Shown: positions 54,492 to 64,000 of the stretch, piece after piece
Position numbering within the stretch: position 1 is the first letter of the stretch
Layout: each line of letters opens with the position of its first letter
Assembly: GCA_963729365.1 (NCBI GenBank)
Contig: CAVSNQ010000016.1
Coordinates: 1 to 64,000, forward strand
Length of the DNA stretch: 64,000 bases
Origin: JASHPR01 sp963729365
Lineage (GTDB): Bacteria; Actinomycetota; Actinomycetes; Streptosporangiales; Streptosporangiaceae
Direction: 5' to 3'
Notes under the pieces: generated by a model
What the model was told of the DNA's origin: nothing
Databases searched by the model: none
What the model saw: only the letters and a program-made list of their open reading frames with translations
Made by a program: the position numbers and the translations under genes

Positions 54492-55508
54492 ATGAGCGAC
54501 CCGCAGGTGTTGTCCTTCCGGCCGGAGGCCGGCCAGTACGCGTGGACGTTCGGGGGGGCGGCCCCGGTGGCGCGGATCACCCCGGGAACGGTACTCGAGC
54601 TGTGGACCGAGGACTGCTTCGCCGGGCGGGTGCGGGGCAAGGGCGACCTCGTCTCGCAGGTGTGCGAGTTCCCGTACCTGAACCCGCAGACCGGGCCGTT
54701 CCACGTCGAGGGCGCGGAGCCCGGCGACACCCTGGCCGTCCACTTCGTGTCGGTCGAGCCGAGCCGGGACTGGGCCGCGTCCACCACGGTCCCGCTGTTC
54801 GGCGCGCTCACCTCCACGCATCTCACCGCGACGCTGCAGGACCCGCTGCCCGAGGTCGTCTGGATCTGGGAACTCGACCGCGCCCGGCGCAGCTGCCGGT
54901 TCTCGGCCCGGGACAGCGAGTTCACCGCCGAGCTGCCGATGAGCCCGATGCACGGGACCATCGGGGTGGCACCGGCCAGCCTGGAGGTCCGGTCGGCACT
55001 GGTGCCCGACGCGTTCGGCGGGAACATGGACACGCCGGAGATGCGCGCCGGGGTCACCTGCTACCTGGGCGTGAACGTCCCCGGCGCGCTGCTCTCGATC
55101 GGCGACGGGCACGCCCGCCAGGGCGAGGGCGAGACCTGCGGCGTGGCCGTGGAATGCGCCATGAACACCGTCCTGGCCGTGGAGCTGCTCAAGGGCCTGG
55201 CCACGCCGTGGCCCCGGATCGAATCCGACACCCACATCATGACCGCGGGCTCGGCCAGGCCGCTGGAGGATGCGTTCCGCATCGCCCAGGCCGACCTGGT
55301 GCACTGGGTGGCGCGGGACTGGGGGCTCTCGCTGCTGGACGCCTACCAGTTCATCACCCAGGCGGTGGAGGCGCCGCTGGCGAACGTCTGCGACACCAAC
55401 TACACGTCCGTGGCCAAGCTGCGCAAGGACTGGCTCCCCGGGGGCGTCGCGACCATGCGCGGCGCGCACGAGCAGCTGAAGGAGCTGGCCAGCGCCTACC
55501 GGGGCTGA
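54492..55508 (+). CDS. acetamidase/formamidase family protein
   Basis: A 338-residue member of the FmdA/AmdA family. Visible segments are PGTVLELWTEDCFAGRVRGK, NPQTGPFHVEGAEPGDTLAV (the conserved GP-x-EGAEPGD), ELPMSPMHGTIGVAP and LSIGDGHARQGEGETCGVAV (conserved GDxHxxQGxGE). It hydrolyses small amides to ammonia and an acid. GGAGG lies five bases before the ATG. Lies between a LuxR regulator and an aminotransferase gene in the same direction. Confidence 0.88.
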   Translation: MSDPQVLSFRPEAGQYAWTFGGAAPVARITPGTVLELWTEDCFAGRVRGKGDLVSQVCEFPYLNPQTGPFHVEGAEPGDTLAVHFVSVEPSRDWAASTTVPLFGALTSTHLTATLQDPLPEVVWIWELDRARRSCRFSARDSEFTAELPMSPMHGTIGVAPASLEVRSALVPDAFGGNMDTPEMRAGVTCYLGVNVPGALLSIGDGHARQGEGETCGVAVECAMNTVLAVELLKGLATPWPRIESDTHIMTAGSARPLEDAFRIAQADLVHWVARDWGLSLLDAYQFITQAVEAPLANVCDTNYTSVAKLRKDWLPGGVATMRGAHEQLKELASAYRG

Positions 55509-55561
55509 GCTACGGCCCGGCCCGGCCCGGCCGGCCTGGCTCCGGCCGGCCAGCCGGCGAT

Positions 55562-56911
55562 ATGTTCCTGCTGGCGCGCTTGATCGCGGAACGCGGCACC
55601 GACAGGCCGGGCAGGCCGGATGGGAAGGTCGATGGTGACAGGATCCGGCGACGGCGCAGGCCCGCCCTCTGGAATGGTTACGCGAACATGGCCAGCCTCC
55701 GGCCGGTCACGATCGAGCGGGGCGAGGGAGTCACCGTCTTCGACACCGAAGGCCGTCCGTACCTGGACGCGCTGGCCAGCCTCTGGTACGCCAACGTCGG
55801 GCACGGGCGGGCGGAACTGGCCGACGCCGCCGCGGCCCAGATGCGCCGGCTCGCCGCCTACCAGACCTTCGAGCCCTTCTCCAACCCCCCGGCCGAGGCG
55901 CTGGCCCGGCGGGTGGCGGACATCGCCGCGGTCCCGGGGGCCAAGGTGTTCTTCACGCCGGGCGGGGGTTCCGATGCCGTGGACACCGCGGCGAAGCTGG
56001 CGCGGGCGTACTGGCGCGCGGAGGGCCGGCCCGGCAAGGAGGTGATCGTCGCCCGGTCGCACGCCTATCACGGGGTGAACGCCTACGGGACATCGCTGGG
56101 CGGGATTCCCGCCAACACCGAGCCCTTCGGACCGCTGGTCTCGCTGGTCGAGCACGTGCCGTGGGACGACGCGGGCGCCCTGGAAAAGCTCATCGAGCTG
56201 GTCGGCGCCGAGCGGATCGCCGCGTTCTTCTGCGAGCCGGTCATCGGGGCGGGAGGCGTGTACCCGCCCCCGGAGGGATACCTGGAGCAGGTGCGGGACA
56301 TCTGCCGCCGCAGCGACGTGCTGTTCGTGGCCGACGAGGTGATCACCGGTTTCGGCCGGCTCGGCGCCTGGTTCGGCAGCGGGCGGTTCGCGCTCGACCC
56401 GGACATGATCACCGCGGCCAAGGGGCTGACGTCGGGCTACGCGCCGCTCGGCGCGGTGATCGTGGGCGCGCGGGTGGCCGAGCCATTCTGGCGCGCGGGA
56501 TCCACCGAGGTGTTCCGGCACGGCTACACCTACTCCGCCCACCCCACCGCGTGCGCGGTCGGCCTGGCCAACCTCGACCTCATCGAGCGCGAGGGGCTGA
56601 TCGGGCGGGTCGCCGAGCTCGAGCCGGTCCTGGCCGACAGGATCAGGCCGCTCGCGGGTCACGATCTGGTCGGCGAGGTGCGGGCCGGCACCGGCCTGCT
56701 CGCGGCGGTCGAGATCGCCGAGGACGCGCGCGCCGCCGACCCGGGCATCGGGCCCCGGCTGGTGGCCGAGATCCGCGAGCGCGGCGTGATCACCCGCCTG
56801 CTGCGGGGCGTGGCGCTGCAGATCTCGCCGCCGTTCACGATCTCCGTGGCCGACATTGAGCGGATCGCCGAGACGTTCGCCGCCGCGTTCGACGACGCCG
56901 CGCGGGGCTGA
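55562..56911 (+). CDS. class III aminotransferase (omega-transaminase)
   Basis: A PLP enzyme of about 449 residues. FFTPGGGSDAVDTAAKLARA binds the phosphate, ADEVITGFGRLGAWFG holds the Asp for the pyridine nitrogen, and AAKGLTSGYAPLGAV holds the PLP Lys. YLDALASLWYANVGHGRAEL is typical of omega-transaminases using amines or beta-alanine-type substrates. The start is uncertain because the frame is open from far upstream; ATG at 55562 lies 53 bp after the acetamidase stop. Probably part of the same catabolic unit. Confidence 0.85.
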   Translation: MFLLARLIAERGTDRPGRPDGKVDGDRIRRRRRPALWNGYANMASLRPVTIERGEGVTVFDTEGRPYLDALASLWYANVGHGRAELADAAAAQMRRLAAYQTFEPFSNPPAEALARRVADIAAVPGAKVFFTPGGGSDAVDTAAKLARAYWRAEGRPGKEVIVARSHAYHGVNAYGTSLGGIPANTEPFGPLVSLVEHVPWDDAGALEKLIELVGAERIAAFFCEPVIGAGGVYPPPEGYLEQVRDICRRSDVLFVADEVITGFGRLGAWFGSGRFALDPDMITAAKGLTSGYAPLGAVIVGARVAEPFWRAGSTEVFRHGYTYSAHPTACAVGLANLDLIEREGLIGRVAELEPVLADRIRPLAGHDLVGEVRAGTGLLAAVEIAEDARAADPGIGPRLVAEIRERGVITRLLRGVALQISPPFTISVADIERIAETFAAAFDDAARG

Positions 56912-57128
56912 GCAGCCCGCCCATCTACTGTCCTGATCAAAGGCGCCGGGAGACGGCAGGCGGCGAATTTCTGGCGTGTCTCGTGCAGCGGGCCCGGCCT
57001 TTCCGGCAAAGTAAGCCCCACAACAGCACCCAGTGTGTGTGATTGGTTGCTCTGAGCAACCGCCGACGCCCTGACCTCGCGCCACATCCGCACGCCGCTG
57101 CCCGGGCTGTTGCGGCCGGGCATGCGCC

Positions 57129-57701
57129 ATGGGTGGCAGCCGAGCACGCGCTGCGTGCCCGACCAAAGGCTTTGCGTTGTCCTCCACCAGGACTGTTCTG
57201 AGCCCGAAATCCGCAAAGTTCGCGACCGTGATAGTAAGTTCGGCCCTGGCCGTGGGAGCCATTGTCGCCGGAACCCCGGCGCCTGCCGCTCCGTCCTCGG
57301 CCCCGGCCCGGACCTCGGCCATTCTGGCCATCGAGACAGGTGTTGCCCAGCCCCAGCACAGCGTCCACTTGGCCAGCGGGCTGACGCCGGCCGCGGCCGG
57401 TGCCACCCCGGAGCAGGTGGCCAGGAGGATGCTCCGCTCCTTCGGCTGGACGGGGCGCCAGTTCAAGTACCTGGACCGGCTGTGGGACGCGGAAAGCAGC
57501 TGGAACGTGTACGCGGAGAACCCGTCCACCGGAGCGTACGGGATCCCGCAGGCCGTCCCCGGCGCCAAGATGTCCAGCGCGGGCCCGGCCTGGCGCACCA
57601 GCGCGGCGACGCAGATCCGCTGGGGCCTGAGCTACATCAGCGCGACCTACGGGTCACCGCGCGGTGCCTGGGAGCACGAGATCGCCTACGGCTGGTACTG
57701 A
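57129..57701 (+). CDS. secreted lytic transglycosylase-like protein
   Basis: A 190-residue exported protein: a signal peptide (KFATVIVSSALAVGAIVAGT), a linker and a C-terminal SLT-type muramidase-like domain. The domain carries DRLWDAESSWNVYAENPSTG, containing the catalytic Glu, and AYGIPQAVPGAKMSS. Likely cleaves peptidoglycan. The ATG at 57129 lacks a clear ribosome site; a TTG at 57177 with AAAGG upstream is the alternative. Followed by a strong terminator. Confidence 0.78.
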   Translation: MGGSRARAACPTKGFALSSTRTVLSPKSAKFATVIVSSALAVGAIVAGTPAPAAPSSAPARTSAILAIETGVAQPQHSVHLASGLTPAAAGATPEQVARRMLRSFGWTGRQFKYLDRLWDAESSWNVYAENPSTGAYGIPQAVPGAKMSSAGPAWRTSAATQIRWGLSYISATYGSPRGAWEHEIAYGWY

Positions 57702-57738
57702 GCCGTCCGCCGCCAGGTCCGCGGCCTCGTGTGGGGCA

Positions 57739-57778
57739 ACCCGGGCCCGGTCACCATCGAAGGTGACCGGGCCCGGGT
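57739..57778. terminator. 17-bp perfect hairpin terminator
   Basis: ACCCGGGCCCGGTCACC (57739-57755) pairs perfectly with 57762-57778 across a 6-base loop, 37 bp past the transglycosylase stop. It isolates the lysine operon from upstream transcription. Confidence 0.85.
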
Positions 57779-57897
57779 CCCGCCACGGTGGCGGCGTGGC
57801 CGACCAGCCGCACCAGCATGTGAACACGATGTACGGCCTGATGGCCGTTATGCTGGAGATTATTCTCTTAGCGGTTGCGGCGACGGGAGGACTTCCG

Positions 57898-59238
57898 GTG
57901 GAGCCGATCATCGGCGATGTCGCGATCAGCCCCGGGCAGGTCCACGGCGTGCTGAGCCGGCACGTGCTGGCCGACGGGTTCAAGCTCGTCTACGACACCA
58001 GGGCCAGCCACGGGTCGTGGCTGGTGGACGCGCGCTCCGGTGAGGAGTACCTGGACCTTTACACGTTCTTCGCTTCCGCGCCGCTGGGCTCCAATCCGCG
58101 CGGGCTGGCCGACGACCCGGCGTTCATGGCCGTGCTCGCCGAGGCCGCGGCCAACAAGCCGGCCAACCCCGACATGTACACGACGCACTACGCGCAGTTC
58201 GTGGAGACGTTCGTGCGGGTGCTCGGCGACCCGGCGCTGCCGCACCTGTTCTTCGTCGAGGGCGGCGCGCTGGCCGTCGAGAACGCGCTGAAGACCGCGT
58301 TCGACTGGAAGAGCCGGCGCAACGAGGCGGCGGGCCGGCCGCCCCGGCTCGGCGGAAAGGTGCTGCACCTGACCCGGGCCTTCCACGGCCGGTCCGGGTA
58401 CACCCTGTCGCTGACCAACACCGAGCCGGCCAAGACCGACAGGTTCCCGAAGTTCGGCTGGCCGAGGATCGACGTGCCCGCGGCCAGGTTCCCGCTGGCT
58501 GACCACCTCGCCGAGGTCGAGGAGGCCGAGGCACGCGCCCTGGCCCAGGCCCGGGCGGCCTTCGAGGCCACGCCGCACGACATCGCCTGCTTCATCGCCG
58601 AGCCGATCCAGGGCGAGGGCGGGGACAATCACATGCGGCCCCAGTTCCTGCGGGCGATGCAGGACCTTTGCCATGCCCACGACGCGCTGTTCGTGCTCGA
58701 CGAGGTGCAGACCGGGGTCGGCCTGACCGGCACCGCCTGGGCCTACCAGCAGCTCGGCCTGCAGCCCGACATCGTGGCGTTCGCCAAGAAGGTGCAGGTC
58801 GGCGGCATCATGGCCGGCCGGCGCGTCGACGAGGCCAGCGACAACGTCTTCTCCGTCCCGGGCCGGATCAACTCGACCTGGGGCGGCGGGCTCGCCGACA
58901 TGGTCCGCTCCCGCCGGCTGCTTGAGATCATCGAGCGCGACGGGCTGATCGACCACGCCGCGAAGGCAGGCAACTGGCTGCTCGGCGAGCTCAGGGCCCT
59001 CGGGGAACGCCACGGCGCGCTGGCGTCGAACGTCCGCGGGCGCGGGCTCATGTGCGCGTTCGACCTGCCCGCCAAGCCGGCCCGCGACACCGCGGTGCGG
59101 CGGCTGCTGCAGGAGCATGTCGTCGTGCTGCCCTGCGGGGAACGGACGATAAGGTTCCGGCCGACCCTCGACGTCACCGAGCCGGAGCTCGGGTTCGGCC
59201 TGGCCGCGCTCGACCGCGTCCTGGCCTCCCTTTCGTAG
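57898..59238 (+). CDS. lat: L-lysine 6-aminotransferase
   Basis: A 446-residue class III PLP enzyme matching lysine 6-aminotransferase. TTHYAQFVETFVRVLGDPAL, FFVEGGALAVENALKTAFDW, LDEVQTGVGLTGTAWAYQQL and the PLP Lys in VAFAKKVQVGG are family hallmarks. It moves the epsilon-amino group of lysine to 2-oxoglutarate, giving 2-aminoadipate semialdehyde (as piperideine-6-carboxylate). The GTG at 57898 has GGGAGG seven bases upstream. It opens a three-gene set with the semialdehyde dehydrogenase. Confidence 0.92.
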   Translation: MEPIIGDVAISPGQVHGVLSRHVLADGFKLVYDTRASHGSWLVDARSGEEYLDLYTFFASAPLGSNPRGLADDPAFMAVLAEAAANKPANPDMYTTHYAQFVETFVRVLGDPALPHLFFVEGGALAVENALKTAFDWKSRRNEAAGRPPRLGGKVLHLTRAFHGRSGYTLSLTNTEPAKTDRFPKFGWPRIDVPAARFPLADHLAEVEEAEARALAQARAAFEATPHDIACFIAEPIQGEGGDNHMRPQFLRAMQDLCHAHDALFVLDEVQTGVGLTGTAWAYQQLGLQPDIVAFAKKVQVGGIMAGRRVDEASDNVFSVPGRINSTWGGGLADMVRSRRLLEIIERDGLIDHAAKAGNWLLGELRALGERHGALASNVRGRGLMCAFDLPAKPARDTAVRRLLQEHVVVLPCGERTIRFRPTLDVTEPELGFGLAALDRVLASLS

Positions 59239-59265
59239 CCCGACGAGCAAGTAAGGACGCCACAG

Positions 59266-60819
59266 ATGGCTCAGACCATTTCCTCGGTGATCGGCGGCCG
59301 CCCGGTGGCAGGCGATCCGGCCGCGCGATTCCTGTCGGCCAACCCGGCCCGCCTCGGCGAGGTCGTCGCGGACGTCGCGCTGGGCGACGCGTCGCTGCTG
59401 GTGACGGCGGCGCAGGCGGCGCGGGAGGCCCAGCGGGCGTGGGCGGACGTGCCCGCTCCGGTGCGCGGCCGGGCGATCGCGCACATCGGCCGGCTGGTGG
59501 AGGACAACAAGCAGGCCCTGGCCCGGCTGGTCACCCGCGAGATCGGCAAGCCGTACCCGGAGGCGCTCGGCGAGGTCCAGGAGATCATCGACACCTGCGA
59601 CTTCTTCCTCGGCGAAGGCCGGCGCCTGTACGGCCAGACGGTGCCGAGCGAGATGCCCGACAAGCAGCTGTTCACGTTCCGCAACCCGGTCGGGGTCGCC
59701 GCGGTGATCACCGCGGGCAACTTCCCGGTCGCGGTGCCGTCCTGGTACATCGTGCCGGCGCTGCTGTGCGGCAACGCCGTGGTGTGGAAGCCCGCCGAGT
59801 ACTCCGCGGCCGCGGCGGCCGCCTTCCACGAGCTGTTCTGCCGCGGCGGCGGGCTGCCGCCCGGGGTGTTCAACGTGGTCTACGCCGACGGGCAGCAGAC
59901 GTACGCCGGGCTCGAGCAGGCCCTGGACGCGGGCCTGGTCGACAAGGTCGGGTTCACCGGCTCGACCGAGGTGGGTGCGCGCATCGGCGAGCTGACCGGC
60001 CGCCACCTGCAGTCCGCGTGCCTGGAGCTGGGCGGGAAGAACCCGATGGTGGTCACGCCGAACGCCGACCTGGACCTGGCCGTCGAGGGCGCGCTGTTCG
60101 CCGGGTTCGGCACCGCCGGGCAGCGCTGCACCTCGCTGGGCACCGTGATCTGCCACGAGTCGGTGCACGATGAGTTCCTCGGCCGGTTCGCCGAGGCCAC
60201 GGCCGCGGCCGCGGTCGGCGACCCCTTCGGGGACGTGCTGTACGGCCCGATGCTGGATATCCGGTTCGCTGAACGCTACGAGAAGTACCTGGCCTGGATC
60301 GGCCCGCAGCACAAGGTGCTCGGCTCGACCGGGGTGGGGCGGATCACCGCGGCGAACCCGCGGGCCGGGTTCGTCGGCGACCCGGAGGCGGGCCTGTACT
60401 ACCACCCGACGATCGTCGACGGCGTGCGCCCCGGCGATGAGATTTTCGGCAGCGAGACGTTCGGGCCGCTGGTCGGGGTGACCACGTACCAGACGATGGA
60501 GCAGGCCATCGAGCTGGCCAACGCTCCCGGCTACGGGCTGTCCTCATCGGTCTACACCAGCGATGCGGCGGAGGCGTTCGCGTTCCGGCGCGGGGTCTCG
60601 GCCGGCATGGTAAGCGTGAACAACTCGACGTCAGGGGCGGAGGCGCACCTGCCGTTCGGCGGAAACGGCAAGTCGGGCAACGGCTCCCGGCAGTCCGGCG
60701 TGTGGGTGCTCGACCAGTTCACCCGCTGGCAGGCGCTGAATTGGGACTACTCAGGCCGGCTGCAGAAGGCGCAGATGGACGTGGCCGAGCTCACGCCGGA
60801 TCTAGAGTTCAGATTGTGA
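59266..60819 (+). CDS. aldehyde dehydrogenase, L-aminoadipate-semialdehyde type
   Basis: A 517-residue NAD(P)-dependent aldehyde dehydrogenase. The catalytic Cys288 is in TAGQRCTSLG, the general-base Glu254 in CLELGGKNPM, and the cofactor motif is VGFTGSTEVG. Next to lysine 6-aminotransferase it should oxidise 2-aminoadipate semialdehyde (piperideine-6-carboxylate) to L-2-aminoadipate, as Pcd/AmaB do. 27 bp separate the two genes. Confidence 0.9.
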   Translation: MAQTISSVIGGRPVAGDPAARFLSANPARLGEVVADVALGDASLLVTAAQAAREAQRAWADVPAPVRGRAIAHIGRLVEDNKQALARLVTREIGKPYPEALGEVQEIIDTCDFFLGEGRRLYGQTVPSEMPDKQLFTFRNPVGVAAVITAGNFPVAVPSWYIVPALLCGNAVVWKPAEYSAAAAAAFHELFCRGGGLPPGVFNVVYADGQQTYAGLEQALDAGLVDKVGFTGSTEVGARIGELTGRHLQSACLELGGKNPMVVTPNADLDLAVEGALFAGFGTAGQRCTSLGTVICHESVHDEFLGRFAEATAAAAVGDPFGDVLYGPMLDIRFAERYEKYLAWIGPQHKVLGSTGVGRITAANPRAGFVGDPEAGLYYHPTIVDGVRPGDEIFGSETFGPLVGVTTYQTMEQAIELANAPGYGLSSSVYTSDAAEAFAFRRGVSAGMVSVNNSTSGAEAHLPFGGNGKSGNGSRQSGVWVLDQFTRWQALNWDYSGRLQKAQMDVAELTPDLEFRL

Positions 60820-60847
60820 CGTTTCGCTGCCGGGTGATGGCCCGCCG

Positions 60848-63043
<2,196 letters not shown>

Positions 63044-63061
63044 TGCCGTACGGCGGCTGGC

Positions 63062-64000
63062 TCAGCGGCGGGCGAGCTTCCCGGCCTGGCCGGCGAACGC
63101 GCCGATCTCCGCGGCGCCGAGCAGCGCGCCGACCTCGAGCGTGTAGCTTCGCTCCTCGCCGGGCGAGAGGTGGCTGAGCTCGCCCCTGGCCCGGGCGTCG
63201 AACCGGCCGGCGTCCCGGTTGGTGCTCGGCTCCATGGCCACGACGTACGTGCCCGCGCCCAGCTGCCGCCAGGTGATGTGGTGCGGCAGCGCGGCCGGCC
63301 GGTAGCGCTGGTAGACCCCGAGACCGGCGCGGCGGTTCACCACCGCCGCGCTCACCAGGCCGTCGGGGCCGGCCACCATGTCATGCTCGTAGCACTCCTC
63401 GACGAAGTCCGCGCGCGGGCCGGTTAGTCGGCGGTAGCCCGGGTCGGACGCGTCACTGACGCAGGTCCCCGGGCCCGCGGGATAGACCAGCTCGGCCTCC
63501 TCGTCGACGACGGGGAAGCCGACGTTGCAGTGGTACAGGAGCATGTGCGGGCAGGGCGTGGCCCCGGCGTTCACGACCGTGTCGCTGATCCGCAGGGCGG
63601 TCCCGCCCAGGTCGGCCTCGATCCGCCGGTGCAGCACCAGCTGCTCGCCGAAGACCGCGGCCTGGGTGACCTCCCCCTCGGCCCACAGCACGCACTCGTC
63701 CCCGCGCCACGACGTGCCGTAGCCGGCCAGCCGCGCGGGCGTTGCCGTGTAGCGGCCGTGCAGCCCGTACGTCTCGGTCCTGCGGTGCGGGTAGTTGAAC
63801 ACCGCGGCGTCGTCGGTGCCGCCGAGGAGCGTGTGGTCGAGCCCGCAGGTCGACACCAGCCCGCCGGGGAAGCCGCGGAACCACCCGATCCCCGATGTGT
63901 CGCACAGCCCGGGCCCGATCAGCCCGACCGGCGACCACCAGGCGAGCGGCCGCCCGCCCGCCGACGCCCGGCCGATGTCGAAGCCGCGGTCGACGAGCAC
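63062..64000 (-). CDS. DUF4432/aldose-1-epimerase-like protein (5' end beyond window)
   Basis: A partial beta-sandwich protein of the galactose mutarotase superfamily, at least 312 residues. Visible are GWFRGFPGGLVSTCGLDHTL, RRTETYGLHGRYTATPA with a candidate catalytic His, CPHMLLYHCNVGFPVVDEEA with the second His and Glu, and YVVAMEPSTNRDAGRF. The family (DUF4432) is thought to interconvert sugar anomers or act on sugar acids. It is convergent with the E1 gene. Confidence 0.8.
   Translation of the reverse strand: MLVDRGFDIGRASAGGRPLAWWSPVGLIGPGLCDTSGIGWFRGFPGGLVSTCGLDHTLLGGTDDAAVFNYPHRRTETYGLHGRYTATPARLAGYGTSWRGDECVLWAEGEVTQAAVFGEQLVLHRRIEADLGGTALRISDTVVNAGATPCPHMLLYHCNVGFPVVDEEAELVYPAGPGTCVSDASDPGYRRLTGPRADFVEECYEHDMVAGPDGLVSAAVVNRRAGLGVYQRYRPAALPHHITWRQLGAGTYVVAMEPSTNRDAGRFDARARGELSHLSPGEERSYTLEVGALLGAAEIGAFAGQAGKLARR

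Noticed and set aside
54542..56911. A 789-codon open frame suggesting an acetamidase-aminotransferase fusion
   Set aside because: The acetamidase is in a different frame; the first 340 codons are Arg/Gly-rich shadow text. Only the part from about 55562 encodes the aminotransferase.
56912..57176. Possible c-di-AMP riboswitch before the secreted transglycosylase
   Set aside because: Such genes often carry one, but I could not find its conserved segments or stems here.

Overview
The window is high-GC DNA with strong G/C third-position bias, frequent GTG and TTG starts and 4-base stop/start overlaps. It has many LuxR/TetR/LacI/XRE regulators, zinc-ribbon membrane proteins, a bifunctional exonuclease/polymerase of actinobacterial type and an IS607 element of actinobacterial type. 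All of this points to a soil-type actinomycete chromosome (Streptosporangiales-like or similar); the genus cannot be fixed from the sequence alone. I saw no rRNA, tRNA or CRISPR array.

Layout. 0.2-8 kb: small kinase-like phosphotransferase, a DHA2 drug exporter divergent from its TetR repressor with two palindromic operators between them, an AlkB-like dioxygenase, a family A polymerase homologue and two acetyltransferases. 8.0-11.0 kb: a MalT-like LuxR regulator enclosed by 22-bp inverted repeats and a CTAG duplication, with a transposase-like tail inside one end (an IS5-like element). 11-16 kb: zinc-ribbon membrane protein, a 2-oxoglutarate dioxygenase plus HD-domain oxygenase pair resembling TmpA/TmpB (trimethylaminoethylphosphonate breakdown), nucleotidyltransferase, ArfB and a serine hydrolase with a repeated 3' tail. 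16-28 kb: a secreted subtilase and a secreted/STAND-like gene pair (all with frameshifts), a second DHA2 exporter, a ClpP-like/XRE pair, a cupin and a cold shock protein. 27.6-30.5 kb: TetR plus DrrA/DrrB-type ABC exporter. 30.5-42 kb: beta-lactamase-fold protein, zinc-ribbon protein, XRE-NB-ARC-TPR regulator, secreted proteins, YbaK, and a broken ECF sigma factor with a zinc-finger anti-sigma protein.

42-57 kb is a catabolic region: M14 deacylase-like enzyme, a ketopantoate-reductase/amidase fusion, an Ntn asparaginase, a DppA D-aminopeptidase, a LacI regulator, a LuxR regulator, an acetamidase-type enzyme and a class III aminotransferase. A decaying IS607 element sits between the two divergent halves. 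57-63 kb holds an operon for lysine 6-aminotransferase, a semialdehyde dehydrogenase and a fused 2-oxoacid dehydrogenase E1, consistent with lysine breakdown through 2-aminoadipate. The window ends inside a DUF4432-type sugar epimerase.

Frameshifts or internal breaks are unusually common (near 17423, 24400, 25210, 38795, 39528, 41395/41525, and in the IS607 genes). They are either pseudogenisation or indel errors in the assembly; raw reads would tell which.
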